This document shows, piece after piece, positions 24,848 through 35,654 of a stretch of DNA of 64,000 nt (position 1 is its first letter; every line of letters begins with the position of its first letter). The translations under genes were made by a program, and so were the position numbers. A model generated the notes under the pieces. It was not told the origin of the DNA, searched no databases, and saw only the letters and a program-made list of their open reading frames with translations. This DNA comes from Dermatemys mawii (lineage: Eukaryota > Chordata > Testudines > Dermatemydidae), in assembly GCA_007922305.1 (NCBI GenBank), contig ML677366.1, forward strand, positions 14,480,783-14,544,782. The letters are read 5' to 3'.

Positions 24848-27828
24848 ATAGAATCATAGAACTGAAAGGGACCTTGAGAGGTCATCTAGTCTAGTCCCTT
24901 GCACTCATGGCAGGACTAATTATCGAGACCATTCCTGACAGGTGTTTGTCTAACCTGCTCTTAAAAATCTCCAATAATGGAGATTCCACAAACTTCCTAG
25001 GAAGTTTATCCCAGTGCTTAACCACCCTGACAGGAACTTTTTTCCTAATGTCCAGCCACACACACACATACACACACCCTGCTTGCTGCAATTTAAGCCC
25101 ATTGCTTCTTGCCCTATCCTCAGAGATTAAGAAAAACAATTTTTCTTCCTCCTTCTTGTAACAATCTTTTACGTGCTTGAAAACTGTTATCGTGTCCCCT
25201 CTCAATCTTCTCTCTTCCAAACTAAACAAACCCATTTTTTTCAATCTTCCCTCATAGGTCATGTTTTCTAGACCTTCAGTCATTTTTGTTGCTCTTCTCT
25301 GGACTCTCTCCAATTTGTCCACGTCCTTCCTGAAATGTGTTGCCCAGAACTGGTCACAATACTCCAGTTGAGGCCTAATCAGCGCGGAGTAGAGTGGAAG
25401 AATTACTACTCGTGTCTTGCTTTCAAGACTCCTGCTAATACATCCCAGAATGATGTCTGCTTTTTTTGAAATAGTGTTACACTGTTGACGCATATTTAGC
25501 TTGTGGTCCAGTGTGATCCCCAGGCCCCTTTCCACAGTGCTCCTTCCTAGACAGTCATTTTCCATTTTCTACATGTGCAACTGATTGTTCCTTCCTACAC
25601 AGAGTATTTTGCATTTGTCCTTATTGAATTTCATCCTATTTACTTCAGACCATTTCTCCAGTTTGTCCAGATCATTTTGAATATTAATCCTATCCTCTAA
25701 AGCACTTGTATCCCCTCCCAGGTTGGTATAATCTGCAAACATAAGTGTACTCTGTAAGCCAGTATCTAAATCATTGATGAAGATATTGAACAGAACCGGA
25801 CCCAGAATGGATCCATGTGGGACCCCACTCATTATGCCCTTCCAGCATGACTGTGAACCACTGATGACTACTCTCTGGGAACGGTTTTCCACCCACCTTA
25901 TAGTAGCTCCATTTAGGCTGCATTTCCCTAGTTTATTTACGAGAAGGTCATGTGGGACAGTAGCAAAAACTTTACTAAAATCAAGATATACCACATTTAC
26001 TACTCTTCTCTTCCCCCTCCCACCCGCCATCCACAAGGCTTGTTACTCTGTCAAAGAAGGCCATCAGGTTGGTTTGACACGATTTGTTTTTGACAAATCC
26101 ATGCTGATTGTTACTTATCACCTTATTATCTTCTAGATGTTTGCAAATTGATTGCTTAATTATTTGCTCCGTTACCTTTCCGGGTACAGAAGTTAAGCTG
26201 ACTGGTCTGTAATTCCCCGGGTTGTCCTTATTTCCCTTTTTCAGATGGCCACTACATTTGTAGTTTTCTAGTCTTCTGGAATCTCTCCCATCTTCCAGGA
26301 CTTCTCAAAGATAATTGCTAATGGCTCAGATACCTCCTAACTCAGCTCCTTGAGTTTTCTAGGATGCATTTAATCAGGCCCTGGTGACTTGAAGACATCT
26401 AATATGTCCAAGTAATTTTAGTTTTCCCTATTTTAGCCTCTTCTGATCCTACCTCATTTTCACTGGCATTCACTACGTTAGATGTCCAATCACCATCAAC
26501 CTTCTTGGTGAAAACCGAAACAAAGAATTCATTAAGCACTTCTGCCATTTCCACATTTTCTGTTATTTTTCCCCTGTCAGTGAGTAATGGGCCTACCCTG
26601 TCCTTGGTCTTCCTCTTGCTTCTAATGTATTTGTAGAATGTTTTCTTGTTACCCTTTGTCTCTAGCTAGTTTGATCTTGTTTTGTGCCTTGGCCTTTCTA
26701 ATTTTGTCCCTGCATACTTGTGTTGTTTGTTTACATTCATCCTTTGTAATTTCACCTAGTTTCCACTTTTTGTAGGACTCTCCTTTTATTTTTAGATCAT
26801 TGAAGAACTCCTGGTTTTAGCCAAGGCGGTCTCTTGCCATATTTCCTATTTTTCTTACGCAGTGGCATAGTTTGCTCTTGTGCCCTTAATAATGTCTCTT
26901 TGAATAATGCTCTTTGCCAACTGTCTTCTATTTTTTCCCTTTAGACTTGCTTTCCTTGGGTTCTTATCTACCAATTCCCTGAGTTTGCTAAAGTCTGCCT
27001 TCTTGAAATCCATTGTCTTTATTTTGCTGTTTTCCCTCCTACCATTCCTTAGAATAATGAACTCATCATTTCATGATCACTTTCACCCAAGTTGCCTTCC
27101 ACTTTCAAATTCTCAACCAGTTCCTCCTTATTTGTCAAATTCAAATCTAGAACAGCCTCTTCCCTGGTAGCTGTCTCCACCTTCTGAAATAAAAAATTGT
27201 TTCCAATACATTCCAAAAATTTATTGGATAATCTGTGTCCTGCTATGTTATTTTCCCAACAGATGTCTGGGTAGTTAAAATCCCCCATCCCCACCAAATC
27301 CTGTGCTTTGGATGATTTTTGTTAACTATTTAAAAAAGCCAGATCCACCTCTTCTTCCTGGTTAGGTGGTCTGTAGTAGATCTCTACCAGGACATCATCC
27401 TTGTTTTTTACCCCTTTTATCCTTACCCAGGGACTTTCAACAAGTCTGTCTCCTGTTTCCATCTCAATCTCAGTCCAAGTGTATTTTTAATATACAAGGC
27501 AACACCTCCTCCCTTTTTTCCCCTGCCAGTCCTTCCTGAGCAAGCTGTGCCCTTCTATACCAATATTGCAGTTGTGTATTATCCCACCAGGTCTCTGTGA
27601 TGCCAGCTATGTCATAGTTGTGTTTATTTACTAGCATTTCAAGTTCTTCCTGCTCATTCCCCATACTTCTTGCATTAGTATGCAGACATCTAAGATACTG
27701 ATTTGATTCCCCCCTCCCCCAGTTCTGTCTTGTCCCTCCTTTATCCCCGCTATAACAGCCCATGCTCCCCACAAATTCCAAATCTTCTCCCAGGTCTCCA
27801 TATTCTTGTCTTACCTGTGGGCTCATGA
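24848..27828 (-). mobile_element. Nearly full-length CR1 LINE, inactivated
   Basis: A 3-kb CR1 retrotransposon on -. From its 5' side it shows the apurinic-type endonuclease start (27826-27470: CLHTNARSMGNEQEELEML, ITETWWDN), a later endonuclease part (27297-27049: [17 protein letters not shown]), and the reverse transcriptase core (26036-25569: LDFSKVFATVPHDLLVNKL, GSILGPVLFNIFINDL). The C-terminal part lies at 25565-24891 (LYSALIRPQLEYC, KLERVQRR, RVVKHWDKLPRKF). The 3' end at 24848 is the 'catagaatcatagaa' complement. The catalytic box reads FADY in place of the expected FADD, the frame is broken several times, and a CA microsatellite has expanded within the C-terminal region. It is a dead copy with long residual frames. 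Confidence 0.9.
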
Positions 27829-28849
27829 GAAACTATGTTTTAGCAGGAGCTAACCAGCTGTGTAAACATGTTGAGAGACAAACTAGAATGCCAGACTGAT
27901 AACACTGGGACGGTTGTTTCACATGAGTCACAGCCTGTTTTATTTTTAGCCAAAAATCCCTCCCCCCCATGATAATTTTGCAAAAACACCCCAGGCAAAA
28001 ATTAAAAAACAGAGTAGAGAAGTAAAGAAAGGAAAAACAAACAAACAAAATCAAGACCTCTTTGGTATCCAGAGCGAACAGTGACCTGCCCAAGTTAAAT
28101 TCCCTTCATCAGTGATCCACATCAGTCCTACCAGACTGAACTTTCTGGGCTGACTTTATAATAATGGATTATTTCCAGTGATGGATTAACTGATGTTAGG
28201 AAGGCAGCTGCTGGCATCTCATGTACAGAAAAGAAGTGCCTTTGAAAAAACAAACCGTCTCTGTCTTCTCAAAGCTTTGTGCCGTATTCACTGTTGGTGT
28301 TGAGAAAACACAACTCTGCTGACTTCAATGGAGCTGTACTCACTGACACATTTAGTGGTGATCCAGGCTCATTGCTTCCATTTCAGGGGGGAAAAATCCA
28401 AGGCTAATCCATTTTTTCCTTTCTATTTTATAGTGTCTAAGAGCCCTCTGTTTCTACTTATTTACAGGGGTTCAGGCGTGGTCAAATAAAGAAATCTCAT
28501 CCATTTAAAATGGCTCGCCGTGAACATTAAAGCAGTACATTTTTCGGAAGCTTTTTAAACTTCAACATAATGGTCAAATTTGAGCCACCCTGATATCATA
28601 TTTCTGTGCGTTGCTTGCACTCTAGAAATACAAAACTATGGAACATCCACCATATGGCAAATCCTCCAAAACAAGGGAAGGGTCCTGTTCTGAGACCCAG
28701 TAGGTTGCGGGGCGGCTCACAGCCCAGGCTTCAGCCCAAATAGGAAGGCCTTCTTTGCTATTTTAGTCCTGTAGTGCAAGACTGAGTCAGCTGATCCAGG
28801 CTCTGGGACTTGCTGCCACAAGTCTTGGGTTGTTTTTGTTGTTTGGTTG
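27829..28849. other. Intergenic, no gene seen
   Basis: Unique-looking sequence with an ancient repeat fragment near 28290-28375 ('ctgctgacttcaatggagct'). Nothing else is supported. Confidence 0.45.
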
Positions 28850-29470
28850 TTTACATTGTAGCTGTACCCTTAAGTCGCCCTGTTCTGCCTATTGTGGCAA
28901 ATTGCCAGCACTACTATGATGGGTCCCGCGCTTTCTCTTCTTTGGGGGTGGGGTTAAGAGCACCATTTCTTGCCCCTGAACTGGGGTATTAACTGCCCCA
29001 CTAGTATCCTAGAGAAGGGTAGTGAAGAGGGAGGGACCCGGGCCCGCCCTCTACTCCAGGTCCCAGCCCAGGGGCTCTAGATACAGTGGCAAACTACTTG
29101 AACTAGCGCTTCCTTTCCCTGGGCTACTTCCGTCTCCTGCCCTTAAGCTTGTGGGGATTCCTGCCCTCTCTCTGCACAAGCCACATGTCTCTTTACCTAG
29201 GGACTTGGTCTTCTAGCCAGCCGTAGCACTTCTCCTCTGCGTCAACTCCAAACTGCTCTCTGCCTCAACGCCAAATCACTCTGCTCCAACTCCTCCAAAC
29301 TGCTCTCTGCTCCAACTCCTTCCCCTGTCTGATTGAAGGAGGGGTTTTTTATCAGATGCTCTAATTGGCTTCAGGTGCTTTAATTAATTTATAGCAAACT
29401 TTCTTCATTCTACAGGGAATAAGGCTCCCCTCTAACACACTCTGCTGCCCTCTGGCCATGCTATATCACA
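28850..29470. repeat. Interspersed repeat, possibly LTR-like
   Basis: A GC-rich block stands apart from its surroundings. It contains the imperfect tandem 'ccaaactgctctctgc' units around 29248-29320 and ends 'ggctcccctctaacacac..'. 'Attggcttcaggtg' at about 29372 recurs at the window start. I recall similar sequence as common in turtle genomes, but I cannot assign a class or exact ends. Confidence 0.4.
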
Positions 29471-30159
29471 CTATGCATTGTAAATAGCATGTCGTCTTAT
29501 TGTATGTGGCAACCATGTGATCCGTTTCGCGTGTACAACAATAATAGTGTATGATTCAGCCCATATGTACAGTAACACCATAACACAGGAAGGTAAACTC
29601 AGGACAGAGCTTTAGTTTTGAATTGCATTCCTATTCTTGATTTAAATCAGACCCTAATGCTATTGCAACATGGTTTTTATAATGCATTGCTGCTGTTTTC
29701 TAGTACAGTAAAAATAACTAAGAGGAAGTACAGCCAATGCTATGAGTACAGTGCTATAATGTACACACATTACATATTATAATTTAATGAGGGATAAATG
29801 TATATTGATATTCTTAATCTGGTGTTTTCTTGTTTTGTTTGGAGCCTTTTATGAGCATTAAAGCTCATTTCTCTCAATTTCAAACTATTCATATATAGGG
29901 AGAGACCCTTTCATCCTCCAGCAAGTTGCAGCCACTTCTGGGGTGCGTTGTGGCTATTACAAGAGTACCAAAAGCACTGGTTTTTAAAGAAGAAATTAAA
30001 AATAAATGTACAGCTATTTAGGGTTTACCTCAGTGTCCTGTGGATGCCTTCTCAAGATTTATTCTGCTTCCTGGCTCCACTTTCCTTATTTTGGATTTGT
30101 TCTCTTTTCTAGCCCAGTGAGTAATCCAACTCAAAGAATTTGATTTATAAAGGGCTCTC
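29471..30159. other. Intergenic, no gene seen
   Basis: AT-rich, with no recognisable feature up to the CR1 that starts near 30160. Confidence 0.45.
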
Positions 30160-30447
30160 AGAACTGGGTGACCGAGCATCAAAGATGCAGATGAAATTCA
30201 CTATTGAGAAGTGCAAAGTAATGTATGTTGGAAAGAATAATCCCAACTATACATACAAAATGAGGGATCTAAACCAGAGGTACGTGTACCCCTGGGGGTA
30301 CACAGAGCTCATCTAGATATTTGTCTAGGTTTACAACAGACTACATAAAACGCACTAGCAAAGTCAGTGCAAACTAAAATTTCATACAGACAATGACTTG
30401 TTTATACTGGTCTATATACTGTACCCTGAAATGTAAGTACAATATTT

Positions 30448-30613
30448 AAGAACATAAGAATGGCCATACTGGGTCAGACCAAAGGTCCATCTAGCCCAGT
30501 AGCCTGTCTTCTGACAGTGGCCAATGCTAGATGCCGTAGAGGGAATGAACTGAACAGGTAATCAAGTGATCCATCCCCTGTCGCTCATTCCCAGATGAGC
30601 TTCTGGCAAACAG
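30448..30613 (-). mobile_element. CR1 3' tip, antisense, nested in the hAT element
   Basis: 'Agaacataagaatggccata', 'ctgggtcagaccaaaggtcc' to 'gagcttctggcaaacaga'. It is the first 165 bp of a CR1 3' end and is severely 5'-truncated. 'Attgatttattt' on its right is repeated about 18 bp farther on, so the exact target duplication is unclear. Confidence 0.8.
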
Positions 30614-30729
30614 AATTGATTTATTTGATCCAATTGATTTATTTTATAATTGTATGGTAAAAATGAGAAAGTCAGTAATAGTGTGCTGTGACACCTTTGC
30701 ATGTTTATGTCTGAATTTATAAGTAAGTA

Positions 30730-30914
30730 CAGTGGGACCCCGGAATACCGCGCCCTGCTATAGCGCGAATCCGCTTATAGCGCGGTGCGCGGCTGGCTCC
30801 TGATGGCGGCGGCCGCTGCTTTGATGCATGGAACCCCACAATACTGCGACCCCGCCACTATTGTGATCGGGTTTTTTTGGATCCCGATCATCGCAGTATT
30901 GCGGGGTCCCACTG
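30730..30914. mobile_element. Tigger/pogo-like MITE, TA target duplication
   Basis: 185 bp between TA at 30728-30729 and TA at 30915-30916. The left end is cagtgggaccccggaata and the right end, reverse-complemented, cagtgggaccccgcaata: 17 of 18 match. The interior is CpG-rich with an inner hairpin (gatcggg..tcccgatc). TA duplication and a CAGT start suit the Tc1/mariner-pogo group. It lies inside the hAT element. Confidence 0.85.
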
Positions 30915-31836
30915 TAGTTTTTAAGCGAGGTGAAACTTGGGGATACACATGACAAATCAGCCTCCTGAAAGGGTACAGTAGTCTGGAAAAGTTGAGAACC
31001 ACTGATCTAAATTAAGTGTTAGCACTGAAGTAAGAGATCTTGGAATCATTTTGGATAGTTCCCTGAAAACATCAGCTCAATTTGCAGTGGCAGTCCAAAA
31101 AACCCTAACAGAATGTTAGGGACCATTAGGAAAGGTTTACAGAATAAGCGGAAAATATCATAATGCCTCTATATAAATTCATGGTATGCCCACACCTTGA
31201 ATACTGCATGCAGTTCTGGTTGCTTGAGCTCAAAAAAGGTATATTAGAAGTAGGAAAGACGCAGGGAAGGGCAGTGCAAATGACTAGGAATATGGAACAG
31301 CGTCTATACAAGGGGAGATTAAAAAGAAAGGGACTGTTCAGCTTAGAAAAGGGACAACTAAAAGGGGATATGATAGAGGTGTATACAATTATAAATGGTG
31401 TGGAGAAAGTGAATAGGGAAATGTTATTTAGCCTTTCACATAATACTAGAAGTAGGAGACAACTGATGAAATTAGCAGGCAGCAGGTTTAAAAGAAACAA
31501 AAGGAAGTACTTTTTTGCACAACACAGTCAACCGGTGGAATTCAATGCCAGGGGATGTTGTGAAGCCCAAAAGTATAGCTAGGCCCAAAAGGATGAAGTT
31601 TATGGAGGATAGATCTGTCAATGACTATTAGCCAAGACAGTCAGGAATGCAATCTAATGCTCCCGGTGTCCATAAACCTCTGTCTGCCAGAGGCTGGGAC
31701 TGGACAATCAGGGATGGATCACTCAAAATTGGCCTATTCATTCCCTCTGAAGCACATGGCACTAGCAACTTCAGAGACAGGATACTGGGCTAGATGGACC
31801 ATTGATCTGACCCAGTCTGGCTGTTCTTATGTTCTT

Positions 31837-33370
31837 AGTTCATCTTTGACTGGCTTGCCCTTTGCTATATTGCAAATTAGAACCAAGGTCACCATCTTTT
31901 GTTCCAACCAGTAGGAATTACTGCCTCACAATTAAGTAGAATTTACTGTTCCTAAATGCATGGGCTTTGGGATATATTATTAATGCAGTTAACAAGTAAC
32001 TGAGTTTCAGTGATTGTGCTTTGTGTATTCTGACTCTTCTAAAATAGGTGACTACATTATCCATAGGAGCATATTGCCACCCCACGTTTCAGCTTTTGGA
32101 TTTTGCTAGCAGTCATGTTATTCTTAGGCTGTTTATCAGTATAGCACAGTTCATTTAAATATGATGTTGAGGTCCCCCTCTACTTATGAGTGGCTTGGTT
32201 TCCATTTGTGTTCAGTTTCTATGCTGTTGATTAGAAGGTAAAAATAAGTGACAATCTTCCTCCATGTAATTTACAACAGATTGGTATTTATCAACATGGG
32301 GTTCCCAATGCTCATTGGGGATTATTTTCAGTCTGCAGTTACAGAGAGAGAACGAGGTGAAAAAAGAGTCAAGACCAAGCAACACAAGAGTGCAAACAGT
32401 GCTGACTCATAATGAAATAAATGGTGTCTAAAATGGCAGGTGTGTAAATAAAGCAGCAATGCCTGATGATCAAGGGAAAGACATTAGGGTATAATACAGG
32501 GAAAGTAAAAATGAAAAGTGTCAGACCTAAGAGCAGATTGTCTCACAAAGCAAGGCACAATTAGGGAAATCATGTGGCTAATTACTCTGTATCTGTGTTT
32601 CCTGTTTGGGTCATCCCATCACTTACTCATACCTCACCTTCCTCCTGCCCCTTTTTCTGATTTCTCATTTCCCAGGGAGTAACCCAACTCTAATTCAAAC
32701 AGAGTTAATTCCAGGAAGTCCTATGCTATGTGTTATACAGGTCAGCCTCGATGATTACAATGGTTCGTTGCCTTATGAACCTATAAATGCAATGGCTATA
32801 GAATATACCCCACAGGAGTACTGTGAGGATTAATTAGCTAATAATCTCTCTTTACAGGGAGTTGAAAGGGGAAATGGAACTATAATGCCAAATAGTATTA
32901 CCACTGAGACAGGACAAACCTTGTGCTCTCCTTACCCAGCTGAGCTGCCCAGTGGATAGCAGTAGGGTTGTTCAGCTGAATCAGGCAAGTAGGATAGGGC
33001 CCCTAAGGTACAGGAAAGGGGCAGTGCACAAGTGTAGAGGGAAGTAGGCAGAAGTCACAGATGGGAGCTAAGGAAATTGCAGTGTTTGATTCTCAAAATG
33101 ACTCCATAACAACTGGATATTTATTAATAGTTTTAGCTGTTGAATGACACTCATGCATATAACTGCCCTAGACATAGTGTGTGGGCTTTTTTTTTTCATT
33201 TGCTATAATATTTGAATAATCAAAATAAAAGGCCATATTCTGCTCTCTGTTATTCTGGTATAAATCCAGAGGAAGTACATTGGGCCAGCTCCTCATCTGG
33301 AGCTATGCTGATTTATGCTGGCTGAGGATCTGGTACTCTGAGGTTAGCCGAATAACTTTGTGAAGCTTTG
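31837..33370. other. Intergenic, no gene seen
   Basis: Mostly unique-looking. 33283-33340 is an ancient repeat fragment ('agctatgctgatttatgctg..gaggatctgg'). There is a T-run near 33188. Confidence 0.45.
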
Positions 33371-34080
33371 TGATGGGGTGTCCACACCACACGAGCCTTG
33401 AGCAGATTAATGTGGGCCAGAAAGGGCCAATTAACCTCAAATGTGCCACCTGGAGGGGAACCAGGGCTTTATAGGATCTAATGGCAGATGAAGCCTACCG
33501 GGGAGAGGAGCTAGGCTAGGGTTATGAGCCAGGAAGCTCAGAGCAGGGAGGAGCTATAGCGAGGGAATTGTCAATCACACTCTGGGAGAAGAATGGTGGT
33601 AAGGAAGACTTGGGAGAGGGGAGGAGGAAGACTAAGCCCTGGGCTCCTTGCCCTGAAAGAAGGGTCAACTCAGAGAAGTTATGAGGGAGAAAGCCTGAGA
33701 AGCCTTAGGAAGAAGCCCAGGGAACCAGCAGCAGTGAGTGGGACTGGGCAGATCTTAGCTTCTGGTTATAAGGTCCTCGGGTCCCTCAGTGTAGAGAGAG
33801 GGCCTGGGTACTCCTACTAGCTGCTAGGAAAGTGGCATGGGACATGGAGATGTGGAACAGAAAACCATCTGAGGCAGCATTTGGACAGTTGTCTAGGGGG
33901 ACAACATAATGATGTGACCGGAGGGCTGAGTCACAAAGGGGGAGCACTCTTAGTCACAGAGAGGGAGAGGGACCACGGTGCCAACAACTGATGGAAGGTA
34001 ATGCCACCTAAGGCAAAACCTAATTTCTAGACCTGGCTACAAGGAGGTACATCTGAGGCGAGTGGACCCCTTGACAGGCC
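33371..34080. repeat. Interspersed repeat of uncertain class
   Basis: A purine-rich block beginning 'gatggggtgtccacacc' and ending 'ccttgacagg', clearly different in composition from both flanks. I recall it as a common turtle repeat of solo-LTR-like size. No polyadenylation signal or primer site was identified, so the class is open. The short ORF at 33593-33820 is not supported. Confidence 0.4.
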
Positions 34081-35334
34081 TCCATTTAACAAAGAGTTTA
34101 ATGTGTGTTAAACTGCAAGCAAATGCTAAAGTCCCATTGAAGTTGACTTATAGAACTTTGGCCCAATGCCTCTAGTGTGTGTTTGTTTTGAAAACGTGCC
34201 TTCCTGAAGGACTACAGGGATGGGAAAGCTAAAAAAATCAAAGTGCTTTTTTCAAAGAATAATATTTTTTTAAAAAAAATCCCCAACTAAAACTTGGCTA
34301 CTGTAGTAGAGTAACAAATGCTACCGAGGGCCTGATTCTTGGCCCAGATCCAGTGTGGGAAAGGCTGGCTTGAACAGCCAGCTTGGTATCCCCCCAAACA
34401 GCCCCAGGTCACCCTCTTCTGGACCCCAGGCATATGGTCCTTTCTAGGGTGAAAGGAGTCAGGAAGTGAAGAGGTGATTACCAGGTGCTATGGATGTTCC
34501 AATAATCTTGGGCCAATGGAATGACTTTAGCATGTACAAGTTAGAGCAGCCTGGGGGCACTTCTGAAGTACACATAATAATCCGCAGTAATAGGTAATAT
34601 GGTCTTTCTTTAACTTTTGAGAAAATACCAGGGGCCAAGTCAATAGAGTTCCAAGAAAGCTGAGTTTGACCATCTGTTGCCTTTGTGTGGTGTCACAGCC
34701 TGTGGGCTGTGCATGTTCTGGATACAAGTGAACAAATACAACGTCCCTGATCTGATGTTAAAGGCTCATTTGACTTAATTAAAAACAGAAACTGAATGGC
34801 TATAAATCACCCTCTATCCCTGTCCCTCATTAATTTTGTAGACCAATGGCAACTTACTATGAGTATATTACGCCAGTTAGTGATATTCCCAGTCCTAGGG
34901 CTGGACTTCTTGGACCACAGCATAGATTCTAGCCAGAACCCACTCAAAGTGACTTCAAAAGCAGCCTCCACAGTCAAGCCGGTAGCAACTGTGCTAAGGC
35001 TGTCTCCAGCTGGCTCCTACGTACATTAGCTTCCTCCAGCTTTGGAAAGAGTCCCCGTGAAACGCTGTGGAGCCAATCCTTGTCATTGGGGATACAGCTG
35101 GGACAACCACATGCGTACACACCAGAGAGCCACTAGATTTAAGCTTACTTTATTACATACTTCTACAAAAGCACTTCACTTCTAATTAGGGGAGGCTAAA
35201 ATATCCACCTTGTTGCCCTTCTCCAGACAATTAGAGATGGGCCAATTGGTTCAAATATAAGAACCACCCTGGAACCTTCATTCAAAATTCAAACCATTTT
35301 TTTTCTTTTGGAAATGTAAACAGGTGGCTTTGCA

Positions 35335-35381
35335 CTTTTTCTCTTTTCTTTTTCTTTTTCTTTCTTTTCTTTTTTCTCCTT
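35335..35381. repeat. Uninterrupted 47-nt pyrimidine tract
   Basis: The run contains only C and T on + ('tttctttttctttttctttc' type). It is a simple repeat that could form triplex DNA. The ORF on the other strand (Lys/Glu repeats) is an artefact of it. Confidence 0.85.
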
Positions 35382-35545
35382 GTCATGCATCAGCCACTCT
35401 GTATCTTGGTGTCTGCTGGAACTAGAATATAAATGCTTCAGTTCCGTGAGAGTGGCTACTCTGGTAGAATTTCTCACCCTCTGCTATCATGAAGCTGGAG
35501 GGGACGGGGAGAAAACTTATTCTTGTGAGGTTTTTAGATAATATG

Positions 35546-35555
35546 NNNNNNNNNN
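35546..35555. other. Assembly gap (10 N)
   Basis: Ten undetermined bases. The flanks show no shared sequence. Confidence 0.95.
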
Positions 35556-35654
35556 GAGGATGCTCAAAGATTGGTGTAGCTCCCATCCTTCTTCCTGGTC
35601 AGTGGCCAAGTCCCCTCTAGAAGGCCAAGTGGTGGGAGACCTCAGCACAATTAG

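Larger units (their letters stand above)
30275..31004. mobile_element. hAT-type non-autonomous element, 8-bp TSD
   Basis: It lies inside the CR1 between atctaaac (30267-30274) and atctaaat (31005-31012), an 8-bp duplication with one difference. The right end, reverse-complemented, begins cagtggttctcaac; the left end begins cagaggtacgtg. CAG termini and an 8-bp TSD are hAT hallmarks. It carries no transposase. Two further elements are nested in it. Confidence 0.8.
30160..31836 (+). mobile_element. CR1 LINE 3' half on +, interrupted by a hAT element
   Basis: The CR1 runs from about 30160 to 30274 ('gcagatgaaattcactattg', 'gaataatcccaactatacat'), is split by 730 bp of inserted DNA, and resumes at 31005. 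The coding part (31163-31582) reads PLYKFMVCPHLEYC, KGLFSLEKGQLKGDMIEVY and a Lys/Arg-rich end, the C-terminal region of the CR1 reverse transcriptase protein. It ends with 'tctgacccagtctggctg' and 'ttcttatgttct' at 31836. The frame is broken. Confidence 0.9.
34081..35654. other. Intergenic, no gene seen
   Basis: It includes the pyrimidine tract at 35335-35381 and the gap at 35546-35555. Nothing else is recognised. Confidence 0.45.

Noticed and set aside
25052..25079. Independent CA microsatellite locus
   Set aside because: It lies wholly within the CR1 coding region and is described there.
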